A stretch of 64,000 nt of DNA from an uncultured Lachnospiraceae bacterium. Lineage in GTDB: Bacteria; Bacillota; Clostridia; Lachnospirales; Lachnospiraceae. Under the pieces are notes generated by a model. The model made no database searches. It had not been told where the DNA came from and saw only the letters and a list, made by a program, of their open reading frames with translations. A program made the translations under genes and the position numbers. The stretch is from contig CAJUJR010000001.1 in the NCBI GenBank assembly GCA_910586605.1, positions 6,734 through 70,733 on the forward strand, read 5' to 3'. Shown in pieces: positions 26,518 to 35,263 of this stretch. Numbering within the stretch: the first letter of the stretch is position 1; each line of letters begins with the position of its first letter.

Positions 26518-29070
26518 ATGGACAAAAAGATAAGACGGGTTTTTATGTACAGTATTGTTAGTGCTGTTACGATATGTGTGATTATTTTCAGCTTTTTGGT
26601 ATATTGGATGTCAAAGCAGACAAGGGAATCTGTTTCCAATATCAGTGCGCTTTATATGTCTGAGATGTGTATTCAGATTAAACAGAAATTTACATCAGTT
26701 AGCAAGCTGCGCATGGATCAGATGTCAGGACTTATAAGGCGTACTTCGCCAGAAGCGGCGGTGTATGGAACAGAAATGTTTGAGCAGTTACAGGTTGGGG
26801 CGGAAGTACGGGATTTGGAGAGCCTGGGGCTTTATAAAGAAGATGGTGAAGCAGAACATATTTATGGGGAAAAGTTACAAGTCTATGACTTTAGTGATTT
26901 ATTAAAGGTTATGGAAAAAGAAGAGGCAGGGCTTGCCTGGGGCCAGAATGAAGAAGGGGATAAATTCCTTATGATGGCTGTTAGGGCAAAATATCCATTA
27001 AAAGATGGAAGCACAAGTGATTTCCTGGTAGGGGCAGTTTCCATGGAATACTTGAATAATGCCCTTTATCTTGATGAAAAAGAAGGGATGATGTATTCCC
27101 ATATCATTGACAATGACGGGACTTTTGTAATCAGGAATTCTGATGCTTACAGGGAGAATTATTTTGACCGGATTGATTCCCTGATTGAAGAAAATCCGGG
27201 ACAGGGAAGGACAGGGAGTAAAGTTTATACAGAAGAATTAAAAAAGGCGGTAGAACGGGAAGAGTCGTATTTTACAATTGTAATGATTGACGGGGAAGAG
27301 CGTTTTGTGCACTGCACGCCTATCTCTGAAAATGTTGACTGGTATCTGGTTGCCGTTATGCCAAGCGAGGCTCTTGATACGACAATCAACCATCTGGATA
27401 GGGTTCGTATTATAAGCATACTAAGTGTATTTGCAGTTATTATGGTTACGATGCTGGTTATTTTTAATATTTATTACCAGTTTTCGAAAAAGCAGATGAA
27501 GCTGTTAGACCAGGCTAAGAAAGAGGCGGTTCATGCCAATGAGGCAAAAAGTGAATTCCTGTCCAGCATGAGCCATGATATCCGTACCCCAATGAATGCA
27601 ATTATTGGGATGACAGAGATTGCCACAAGGAATATCCGGGATTCCGCCAGGATAGAAGACTGTTTGGGGAAAATCAGGCTCTCAAGCAAGCATTTGCTTG
27701 GGTTAATTAATGACGTCCTGGATATGTCTAAGATTGAAAGCGGTAAAATGACATTAAATGAAGGCCCGATGTCTTTGCGTGAGGTGATGGATGATATTGT
27801 AAATATTGCCCAGCCGCAGATTAAGGAAAAGAATCAGTATTTTGATATTTATATACAGGATATCTATACAGAAAATGTACTGTGTGATGAAATACGTTTT
27901 AACCAGGTAATTTTAAACCTGTTGTCCAATGCAATTAAATTTACCCCGGCAGAAGGCAGGATTGATGTGCATCTGTACCAGGAGCCGTCAGAGAAAGGGG
28001 AGGAATTTATCAAGACACATGTTATCGTGGAGGACACGGGAATCGGCATGTCGGAAGAGTTCCAGAAGAAAATTTTTGACAGCTTTGTAAGGGAAGAAAA
28101 AACACAGGTACAAAAAATTGCAGGGACGGGCCTTGGAACCTCCATTGCGAAAAATATTATCAACCTGATGGGTGGTAAAATTGAACTGCAAAGTGAAGAA
28201 GGAAAGGGCAGTACGTTCCATGTAATTGTGGATATGAAAAAATCCCATTTGGAAGAAAGCGAAATGAAGCTGCCAGAATGGAATGTCCTGGTGGTGGACG
28301 ATGACGAGCGGCTTTGCTTAAGCGCTGTTGCAAATTTGAGGGATTTAGGCGTTCATGCGGATTGGACTCTGGATGGCAGGGAAGCGGTAAATATGATTGT
28401 AGAGCACCATGAGAAAGGGGAGGATTACCACTTTGCCCTGATTGACTGGAAAATGCCTAATATGGATGGAATCCAGACAATCCATGAGATACGGAAGAAG
28501 GTTGGGAAATATATGCCGATTTTCCTGGTTTCTTCTTATGATTGGGGAGAACTTGAGGACAAAATGAATTCTTATGAAATTGAAGGGTTTATTGCAAAGC
28601 CCCTCTTTAAATCAACTTTGTTTGTCCGTCTGCAGCAATATATGGAGGGATATAAATTTGATACGGAGGGTGCAGAGGAGTCAATAGATTTCAGCAATAA
28701 GCATATCCTACTGTCAGAGGATATTGATATTAACTGGGAGATTGCAAATGAAATCCTTTCTGCATCTGGATTAATCCTGGAAAGGGCAGAAAATGGCCTG
28801 GAATGCGTAAATATGTTTAAGGATTCTGAGGTAGGTTTTTATGATGCGATTTTAATGGATATCCGCATGCCAATTATGGATGGGTATGATGCGACAAAAG
28901 CAATCCGTGCATTAAACCGTGCTGACAGCAGCCTGCCAATTATTGCCATGACGGCAGATGCATTTTCTGACGATGCACAGCGTTGTTTTGAATGCGGCAT
29001 GGACGCACACCTGACGAAACCGCTTGATATCAGGGAATGTATGAGAACACTGCAGAAATATCTATCTTGA
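26518..29070 (+). CDS. Hybrid sensor histidine kinase, dCache sensor, two receiver domains
   Basis: 850 aa. Membrane helices near residues 8-30 and 295-320 enclose an extracytoplasmic ~265-residue sensor of the dCache type. The kinase core has the H-box 'SSMSHDIRTPMNAIIGM', N-box 'ILNLLSNAIKFT' and G-boxes 'VEDTGIGMS' and 'GTGLGTSIAKNI'. Two C-terminal receivers follow: 'VLVVDDDERLCLSA...' with 'LIDWKMPNMDG', and 'ILLSEDIDINWEIAN' with 'LMDIRMPIMDG'. The second aligns with the BarA/TorS-type layout. No Hpt is fused, so the free Hpt protein at 39,377 or CheA may complete the relay. The ligand is unknown. Confidence 0.9.
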   Translation: MDKKIRRVFMYSIVSAVTICVIIFSFLVYWMSKQTRESVSNISALYMSEMCIQIKQKFTSVSKLRMDQMSGLIRRTSPEAAVYGTEMFEQLQVGAEVRDLESLGLYKEDGEAEHIYGEKLQVYDFSDLLKVMEKEEAGLAWGQNEEGDKFLMMAVRAKYPLKDGSTSDFLVGAVSMEYLNNALYLDEKEGMMYSHIIDNDGTFVIRNSDAYRENYFDRIDSLIEENPGQGRTGSKVYTEELKKAVEREESYFTIVMIDGEERFVHCTPISENVDWYLVAVMPSEALDTTINHLDRVRIISILSVFAVIMVTMLVIFNIYYQFSKKQMKLLDQAKKEAVHANEAKSEFLSSMSHDIRTPMNAIIGMTEIATRNIRDSARIEDCLGKIRLSSKHLLGLINDVLDMSKIESGKMTLNEGPMSLREVMDDIVNIAQPQIKEKNQYFDIYIQDIYTENVLCDEIRFNQVILNLLSNAIKFTPAEGRIDVHLYQEPSEKGEEFIKTHVIVEDTGIGMSEEFQKKIFDSFVREEKTQVQKIAGTGLGTSIAKNIINLMGGKIELQSEEGKGSTFHVIVDMKKSHLEESEMKLPEWNVLVVDDDERLCLSAVANLRDLGVHADWTLDGREAVNMIVEHHEKGEDYHFALIDWKMPNMDGIQTIHEIRKKVGKYMPIFLVSSYDWGELEDKMNSYEIEGFIAKPLFKSTLFVRLQQYMEGYKFDTEGAEESIDFSNKHILLSEDIDINWEIANEILSASGLILERAENGLECVNMFKDSEVGFYDAILMDIRMPIMDGYDATKAIRALNRADSSLPIIAMTADAFSDDAQRCFECGMDAHLTKPLDIRECMRTLQKYLS

Positions 29071-29151
29071 CATTTCAATAGAAAAATGTTATTTTAGGGT
29101 TGAAAATTATGAAATAGAGGCTTAGCTAGATAAAATAATGAGGGAGACAGA

Positions 29152-30237
29152 ATGGAAAAACAGCAGATACTGATAGTTGATGATGAAGAAATTAACCGTG
29201 TAATTTTAAAGGAGATTTTCCAGGAAGATTATGAGATTATAGAAGCTGTGGATGGGCGGGACGCCATATATAAAATCCAGAGTAGGCATAACCTGGTATT
29301 GATTTTACTTGATGTTATCATGCCGGTGATGGATGGGTTTATGGTATTAGAATATATGCAGAGCCATAATCTGATTGAGAAAATCCCGGTTATACTGATT
29401 ACCAGCGAAAGTGTCGGAGAAAGTGAGGGTAAAGCATATTCATATGGTGTGGCGGATGTTATGCATAAGCCGTTTTATCCTTATATTGTAAAGAGGAGAA
29501 GCAAGAATATTATTAACCTGTACCAGCATAAAGAGCATATGGAGCAGCGTTTAAAGGAACAAGAAGAAGAAATCAGGGCGCAGGAGAAAGAAATCCGAAA
29601 AGGGAATGAGTTTATTATTGATGCCCTTAGTTCGGTTGTTGAATTCAGGAGTGCGGAGACAGGGGAACATACCAGGCGTATTAAATATTTTACAAGGGTA
29701 CTGTTAAGGTATCTTGTGAACTATTTTCCAAAGTATGGGCTTACTCCTTCTCAGGTTGATAATATTGCAAGGGCGTCTGCCCTCCATGATATTGGCAAGG
29801 TAGGAATCCCGGATGCGGTTTTGTTAAAGCCTGGGCGGCTGACAGATGAAGAATATGAAACGATGAAAGCACATACGACGATTGGATGTGAAATGCTTGA
29901 AAAATCCTGTAGGGATAAGTCAAGTGAATTTTACAGATATTGTTATGAAATCTGCCGCCATCATCATGAGCGGTGGGATGGAAGAGGGTATCCTGACCAT
30001 CTGGCGGGAGATGATATTCCAATTAGTGCGCAGGTGGTTTCCATTGCGGATGTTTATGATGCTTTGGTAAGCCCAAGGGTATATAAAAGTGCATTTGCCA
30101 GTAGTACAGCGTTTGATATGATTATGAATGGTGAGTGTGGTGAATTTTCGCCAGATATTTTGGAGTGTTTTGCACTTGCTAAAGAGGATTTCTTCAACAT
30201 TGTAGAAGTAATTAAGATGTTTGATTTTCTTGAATAA
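29152..30237 (+). CDS. Response regulator with HD-GYP domain (c-di-GMP phosphodiesterase)
   Basis: 361 aa. Receiver at residues ~1-125 (Asp in 'LILLDVIMPVMDG'), a short coiled-coil linker, then an HD-GYP domain with intact metal ligands: 'GEHTRRIKYF', 'ALHDIGKVGIPD', 'AHTTIG', 'CRHHHERWDGRGYPDHL' and 'SIADVYDAL'. HD-GYP enzymes break down c-di-GMP. This makes it the likely active phosphodiesterase of the cluster, controlled by phosphorylation from the adjacent kinases. Compare the second, degenerate copy at 31,802. Confidence 0.92.
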   Translation: MEKQQILIVDDEEINRVILKEIFQEDYEIIEAVDGRDAIYKIQSRHNLVLILLDVIMPVMDGFMVLEYMQSHNLIEKIPVILITSESVGESEGKAYSYGVADVMHKPFYPYIVKRRSKNIINLYQHKEHMEQRLKEQEEEIRAQEKEIRKGNEFIIDALSSVVEFRSAETGEHTRRIKYFTRVLLRYLVNYFPKYGLTPSQVDNIARASALHDIGKVGIPDAVLLKPGRLTDEEYETMKAHTTIGCEMLEKSCRDKSSEFYRYCYEICRHHHERWDGRGYPDHLAGDDIPISAQVVSIADVYDALVSPRVYKSAFASSTAFDMIMNGECGEFSPDILECFALAKEDFFNIVEVIKMFDFLE

Positions 30238-30322
30238 AAGGGGAGTGCGCATGCATTCCTCTTTTTGGGCTGGAACTGGAAATTTTTGTAATAATGGCAA
30301 AATACTTGTTTTGCCATTATTA
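30236..30322 (+). terminator. Two hairpins between the HD-GYP gene and the PAS kinase
   Basis: First hairpin: GGGAGTGC-GCAT-GCATTCCTC followed by TTTTT (about 30236-30265), a member of the GGAATGC terminator group. Second: a perfect 14-base stem TAATAATGGCAAAA/TTTTGCCATTATTA (30289-30302/30309-30322) without a T run, ending just before the next ribosome binding site. They may reduce read-through into the downstream che genes. Confidence 0.6.
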
Positions 30323-30341
30323 TTTAGGAGGGAAAGAGGAT

Positions 30342-31766
30342 ATGAGACAGAACCAGGGCTACATATTTCCAACAGAAGACGCGCTTGAAATGATATTCAT
30401 TTTCAGCAGCGCAGGGACTATTTTTTATGCAAACGCAGCAGCAAAGAAGAAGCTGGAGAGAAAAAGTGATTTGTGCGGGAAGCATATTAGCGATGTCTTC
30501 CCGAATACATTTAAATATACAGAAGATGGGTTTGAGACGGATTACCCATTTGGGAAAGAAGTACAGGATCTTTTGGCTTACCGTACTAATTTGACTTGTT
30601 TTCCGGTGGAAGCCAGGATTGAGGTTGATGAAAATAATCCGGATGTTTACATATGTATGGCAAATGATGTGCTGGAAAAGGAATTTTTAAATAAAGAGAT
30701 TGAAAAGGTACGTGAGGAAGCACAACAGGCGCTCAAGGTAAAGTCAGAATTTGTTGCAAACGTGACGCATGAGCTGCGTACTCCGGTAAATGGGGTTCTT
30801 GGCAATGTAAAGGAATTATTGTGCGAGGAATGGGATGGACCGACTGAAAAAGCACTGCGTCTGATTGAACGCTGCTGTGGGGATATGAATAAGATTATTA
30901 ATAATATCCTGGATTTTTCCAAGCTGGAGGCGGGTAAGTTTTCCTTGGAGCCGCGTAAATTCCATTTTAGGAATATGATGGATTATGTGAAATCCCATCA
31001 TATCAATAAAATTACAGAAAAGGGACTGGAGTTTTTTATGACGGTATCCCCGCAGATACCAGAATATGTAATAGGGGATGAACTGAGGGTTGTACAGATT
31101 TTAAATAATCTTTTGTCGAATGCCCTGAAATTTACGGCGATTGGGAAGATTACAGTTGAGGTTGTCAAGACGGCAAGGGTGAATGATAAGATTGAGCTGT
31201 TTTTTATTGTGGCAGATACCGGGATTGGCATTGATAAAGAGGATAAGAAAAAGCTGTTCCAGAGCTTTTCGCAGGTAGATGCTTCCATATCCAGGAAGTA
31301 TGGTGGCACAGGCCTGGGGCTGAATATCTGTAAGCAGTTAGTGGAGTTGATGGGCGGAAGGATTGAGGTGGAAGGGAAGAAGAACAGAGGGAGCACATTT
31401 TCGTTTTCCATCTGGGTAAATGCCTGTGCAGGCGAAGAAGAGCCTGCTGCGCAGAGAGAGGAGGCAGAGATTCCGTTTGTATCATCTGCTGCAAGTATCC
31501 ATGAGGAAGACAGCCAGGAAGAGATCAGACAGTATGGAACGCCGGAAAACCAGGAGAACCTGAAAAAAGTCCTGTCAAAGCTGATTCTGTGTGTGGAGAT
31601 GGAGAACTGGGAAAAAGCAGAAATGTTTATGGAGACAGTCAGGCAGCTTACAGAAGAGGCGCCACGTGAAGTGAAACGTGTGATTTTGAAACTGAAGATG
31701 GCAATCCAGAAAGAAAACTATGATAAGATAACTGCTGAATTTGATGCATTAAACAGTTTTCTGTAA
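30342..31766 (+). CDS. Cytoplasmic PAS-domain histidine kinase
   Basis: 474 aa from ATG 30342, behind TAGGAGGGAAAG. No membrane helix. An N-terminal PAS-like domain ('MIFIFSSAGTIFYANAAAK') is followed by the H-box 'VANVTHELRTPVNGVLGN', N-box 'NNLLSNALKFT', and G-boxes 'VADTGIGID' and 'YGGTGLGLNICKQL'. The last ~110 residues are a helical extension without a receiver; its residues resemble an Hpt-like four-helix segment but I see no clear phospho-histidine. It sits between two receiver-HD-GYP proteins and is a likely kinase for one or both. Confidence 0.85.
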   Translation: MRQNQGYIFPTEDALEMIFIFSSAGTIFYANAAAKKKLERKSDLCGKHISDVFPNTFKYTEDGFETDYPFGKEVQDLLAYRTNLTCFPVEARIEVDENNPDVYICMANDVLEKEFLNKEIEKVREEAQQALKVKSEFVANVTHELRTPVNGVLGNVKELLCEEWDGPTEKALRLIERCCGDMNKIINNILDFSKLEAGKFSLEPRKFHFRNMMDYVKSHHINKITEKGLEFFMTVSPQIPEYVIGDELRVVQILNNLLSNALKFTAIGKITVEVVKTARVNDKIELFFIVADTGIGIDKEDKKKLFQSFSQVDASISRKYGGTGLGLNICKQLVELMGGRIEVEGKKNRGSTFSFSIWVNACAGEEEPAAQREEAEIPFVSSAASIHEEDSQEEIRQYGTPENQENLKKVLSKLILCVEMENWEKAEMFMETVRQLTEEAPREVKRVILKLKMAIQKENYDKITAEFDALNSFL

Positions 31767-31801
31767 AAGGATGCATGTTTTAGATTGGAAGGAGATATTG
31801 G

Positions 31802-32863
31802 ATGGAGTTAGGGACAAATGAAATGGATGGCGGTACAGTCCTGATTGTAGATGATGTGGAATCAAACAGGATAATTTTAGGGGAGATAATAAAGAACATG
31901 AATTGCGTCCCACTTTTGGCAGAAAATGGGAAGCAGGCCTTGGAGCTGGTAAAGCAGAATAGGCCGCAGCTCGTATTGACAGATATTTCTATGCCTGGAA
32001 TGGATGGTTATGAATTATGCAGTGTTTTAAAAGGAAAGGAAACGACGAAGGATATTCCGATTGTTTTTATTTCTGCGCTTGATAACCCAAATGATATGGT
32101 GGATGGCTTCCGGCTGGGCGGAGCAGATTATGTGACAAAGCCGTTCATCCCGGAGGTTGTGCAGGCAAGGGTGAGCGTCCATCTCAGGCTGTACCAGGCA
32201 AACCAGGGGCTTTTGCAGATGAACAGAAAGCTGCAGGTTTCTGTCACAGAGCAGTTAAACCAAATGGAGCAGGAGAAAAAGAATGTGCTTTATGCAATTG
32301 CAAATATTGTAGAGCAAAATGCCGGTTATGATGAAAACCGGATGAAGCGTTTAAAACACAACTGTGGGATTTTGGCACAGGGGATGCAGCTCTCCCCGTT
32401 GTTTGCTGATAAGATTTCAGATACTTATGTGGATACGATTAAGCTTGCTGTGTCAATTTGTGATATAGGGAAGATTGGCATCCCAACAGACCTTTTAAAA
32501 AAGGAAGGGAACTTGACACAGGAAGAAGAGGCAGTGATGCGAAATCATACGAAAATTGGCGCCAAGTTCCTGGAAGACCTTTATGCAGATAATGAAGATA
32601 ACGATTTTATTCGTATTTCGAAAGATATTGTAAAGTACCATCATGAAAACTGGGATGGAAGCGGATATCCTGACGGTCTGGCAGAGGATAAGATTCCTCT
32701 TGCTGCCCAGATTGTGGCTGTAATGGATAGTTACTGCACCCTGACAGAAAAGGATGGCTGCAGCCGGCAGGAAGCATTGGAAATTATGGAAAAAGAATCT
32801 GGAGTACGGTTAAATCCTGATATTTTAAAGATTTGCAGTAAAATATCACGTCAATTCTGTTAA
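31802..32863 (+). CDS. Response regulator with degenerate HD-GYP domain
   Basis: 353 aa. The receiver ('TVLIVDDVESNRIIL', 'QLVLTDISMPGMDGYE') is normal. The HD-GYP domain keeps 'RNHTKIGAKFL', 'KYHHENWDGSGYPDGL' and 'VAVMDSY', but the HD pair reads CD ('SICDIGKIGIP'), and the first His of the usual EHTxR motif is Asn ('DENRMKRL'). Loss of two metal ligands suggests it no longer cuts c-di-GMP and may be a c-di-GMP sensor, or a partner of the intact copy at 29,152. GGAAGGAGA precedes the ATG. Confidence 0.85.
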   Translation: MELGTNEMDGGTVLIVDDVESNRIILGEIIKNMNCVPLLAENGKQALELVKQNRPQLVLTDISMPGMDGYELCSVLKGKETTKDIPIVFISALDNPNDMVDGFRLGGADYVTKPFIPEVVQARVSVHLRLYQANQGLLQMNRKLQVSVTEQLNQMEQEKKNVLYAIANIVEQNAGYDENRMKRLKHNCGILAQGMQLSPLFADKISDTYVDTIKLAVSICDIGKIGIPTDLLKKEGNLTQEEEAVMRNHTKIGAKFLEDLYADNEDNDFIRISKDIVKYHHENWDGSGYPDGLAEDKIPLAAQIVAVMDSYCTLTEKDGCSRQEALEIMEKESGVRLNPDILKICSKISRQFC

Positions 32864-32927
32864 GCGCCAAGCAGGTTGATGTAAACGTCAGGGACAGCAC
32901 CGGAGATTTGGGAGGGATATCGTTTTG

Positions 32928-33743
32928 ATGACGGATGAGGAGTTTACGAGAATTACATCATATATGAAGCAGAATTATGGCATAGAACTGGCAGAAAAGA
33001 GGGAGATTGTCAGGGGACGCCTGGAAAATTATATCAAGTCGGGGGGCTGGGGCAGTTTTCAGGAATTTATGAATGAAGTGGAGAGAGACCGCAGCGGGAC
33101 ACAGGAAAAGATGATGGTCAATCTCCTTACCACAAATTATACATATTTTATGAGGGAATTTGAACATTTTGAATTCTTCAGGAATGTTGTCCTTCCATGG
33201 ATAAAGCAGAAAGAGAACAGCAGGAAGGATATGCGGGTTTGGTGCGGCGCAGCCTCTACAGGGGAAGAACCCTATATGATTGCAATGGTAATTGCTGACT
33301 TTTTGGGAATGGAACGGAATCAATGGGATTCCACGCTTTTGGCCACCGATGTCTCTACCAGGGCGTTGCAGCAGGCGATGGTAGGTGTTTACAGTGATGA
33401 GCAGCTTAAAAATGTCCCAGAGCATTGGAAAAAGCATTTTTTCCATCCGGCGGCTGGAGGCACACAGTTCCAAGTGCAGGATGAACTGAAAAAGAAAATT
33501 TTGTTCCGGCAGTTTAACTTGATGAACCCTTTTCCTTTTAAAAGAAAAATGCATACTGTATTTTTGCGCAATGTTATGATATACTTTAATGAGCAGACGA
33601 AACGGGAACTGATTCAAAAGGTATATAATTTTATGGAGCCGGGCGGGTATTTATTTATCGGGATGACGGAAACCCTTAACAGAAATACCACGCCGTTTGA
33701 GATTATAAAACCGTCAATATACAGAAAAAGGGAAGGAAAGTGA
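32928..33743 (+). CDS. cheR: Chemotaxis protein methyltransferase CheR
   Basis: 271 aa. N-terminal helical CheR domain, then the AdoMet-binding domain with 'TNYTYFMREFEHFEFF', 'VWCGAASTGEEPYMIAM' and 'TVFLRNVMIYF'. It methylates glutamates of chemoreceptors for adaptation. ATG 32928 is preferred to the TTG just before it, given GGGAGGG spacing. Adjacent to cheB, its antagonist. Confidence 0.95.
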   Translation: MTDEEFTRITSYMKQNYGIELAEKREIVRGRLENYIKSGGWGSFQEFMNEVERDRSGTQEKMMVNLLTTNYTYFMREFEHFEFFRNVVLPWIKQKENSRKDMRVWCGAASTGEEPYMIAMVIADFLGMERNQWDSTLLATDVSTRALQQAMVGVYSDEQLKNVPEHWKKHFFHPAAGGTQFQVQDELKKKILFRQFNLMNPFPFKRKMHTVFLRNVMIYFNEQTKRELIQKVYNFMEPGGYLFIGMTETLNRNTTPFEIIKPSIYRKREGK

Positions 33744-33746
33744 GTT

Positions 33747-34772
33747 ATGCAGCCGATTAAGGTATTAATAGTAGACGATTCTATGGTATTCCAGGAATTG
33801 CTTTCCCAAAACCTGAGCAGGGATCCGGCAATACAGGTTGTGGGAACTGCAAAAGACCCTTTTGAAGCAAGGGACGCGATTCTTGCGCTTCATCCTGATG
33901 TCATGACATTGGACGTGGAGCTGCCAAGGATGAATGGGATTGAGTTTTTGAGGAAATTAATGCCGCAGTATCCATTGCCTGTTGTAGTCATTAGTGCCTT
34001 AAGCGATAAGGTCTTTGATGCAATGAGTGCAGGGGCCGTGGATTTTGTTGCAAAGCCAGCCATGTCAGGAAGGGGGCAGCTGGAGGAATTTATCAAAAAT
34101 GAACTCCTGGTAAAAATTAAAATTGCTGCCACTGCTAAAGTAGGGAGCAGGAAGAGTGTTGTAATGCAGCAGCAGCCATCGTATTCAGGGACAAAAAGCA
34201 ACCTTATTGTGGCAATTGGGGCTTCAACAGGCGGCACAGAGGCTATATTTTCTGTAGCAAAGGGTTTTGGGCCGGATATTCCGGGCATTGTAGTGGTACA
34301 GCATATGCCGCCGGGTTTTACAGAAATGTATGCGCAAAGGCTGAACACCCAGACCAGGCTCCGCGTGAAAGAGGCAAGGACAGGTGACAGGGTGATGCCC
34401 GGGCAGATGTTAATTGCACCGGGAGGGGATCAGCATATGCGCCTTGTAAAGGTAAACGGGGGCTATCAGGTGGAATGCAAGCATGGGCCGAAGGTGAATG
34501 GGCATTGTCCATCTGTGGAGGTACTTTTTGAATCTGTAGCAAAGGCAGCAGGCCGTGATGCCGTAGGGATTATCCTGACTGGAATGGGAGGGGATGGGGC
34601 AAAAGGGCTGCTGGCGATGAGAAAGGCAGGGGCGAAGACGATAGGTCAGGATGAATCTACCTGTGTTGTATATGGCATGCCCAAGGTCGCATATGATATT
34701 GGGGCAGTGCAGTATCAGGAAAAATTATCTGATATCGCAGGAAGGACATATGCTTTATTAAATAAAATGTAA
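33747..34772 (+). CDS. cheB: Chemotaxis response regulator protein-glutamate methylesterase CheB
   Basis: 341 aa. Receiver ('VLIVDDSMVFQELL', 'VMTLDVELPRMNG') linked to the methylesterase domain with the catalytic Ser in 'IGASTGGTEAI', His in 'VVQHMPPGFTEMY' and Asp in 'LTGMGGDGAKGL'. It demethylates or deamidates receptor glutamates when phosphorylated by CheA. Only three bases separate it from cheR. Confidence 0.96.
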   Translation: MQPIKVLIVDDSMVFQELLSQNLSRDPAIQVVGTAKDPFEARDAILALHPDVMTLDVELPRMNGIEFLRKLMPQYPLPVVVISALSDKVFDAMSAGAVDFVAKPAMSGRGQLEEFIKNELLVKIKIAATAKVGSRKSVVMQQQPSYSGTKSNLIVAIGASTGGTEAIFSVAKGFGPDIPGIVVVQHMPPGFTEMYAQRLNTQTRLRVKEARTGDRVMPGQMLIAPGGDQHMRLVKVNGGYQVECKHGPKVNGHCPSVEVLFESVAKAAGRDAVGIILTGMGGDGAKGLLAMRKAGAKTIGQDESTCVVYGMPKVAYDIGAVQYQEKLSDIAGRTYALLNKM

Positions 34773-34784
34773 AGGAGAGATAGC

Positions 34785-35177
34785 ATGAAGATTCTATTGG
34801 CAGAAGATGATTTTGTAACAAGGAAATTTATGGTAAATTTCTTGTCAAAGTATGGTGAATGTGACGTTACTGTAGATGGAATGGAAGCAGTAGATGCATT
34901 TATGATGGCTTTGGAGGATGATGAGCCGTATGATTTAATTTGCCTTGATATTATGATGCCGGTTATGGATGGATATCAGGCGCTGATGGGAATCCGTAAC
35001 CTGGAAAAGGAGAGAAATGTTCCAGAAGATAAGGCAGTAAAGGTTATTATGACAACTGCGCTGAATGAAGAAAAGAATGTCAAAATGGCATTTGAACTGG
35101 GTTGTACCATTTATTCCGGTAAGCCTATTGATCAGGGAAGGTTTGAACAGGCATTGAAGAAACTGGAGCTGATATAA
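34785..35177 (+). CDS. CheY-like single-domain response regulator
   Basis: 130 aa receiver. 'KILLAEDDFVTRKFMVNFL', 'DLICLDIMMPVMDGYQAL' (phospho-acceptor), 'MTTALNEEKNV' and 'TIYSGKPIDQG' (Lys). It lies between cheB and cheA and is the in-cluster CheY candidate, more divergent than the stand-alone CheY at 21,459. The DIMMPVMDG style resembles relay regulators rather than flagellar CheY. Confidence 0.85.
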   Translation: MKILLAEDDFVTRKFMVNFLSKYGECDVTVDGMEAVDAFMMALEDDEPYDLICLDIMMPVMDGYQALMGIRNLEKERNVPEDKAVKVIMTTALNEEKNVKMAFELGCTIYSGKPIDQGRFEQALKKLELI

Positions 35178-35263
35178 TTAGGAGTAACATTCTGATATCC
35201 TTATGGTTTTTGGATTGTTGCAGATAAATGAACATACTAGAATATGCAGGAAAGGAGAAGGAT

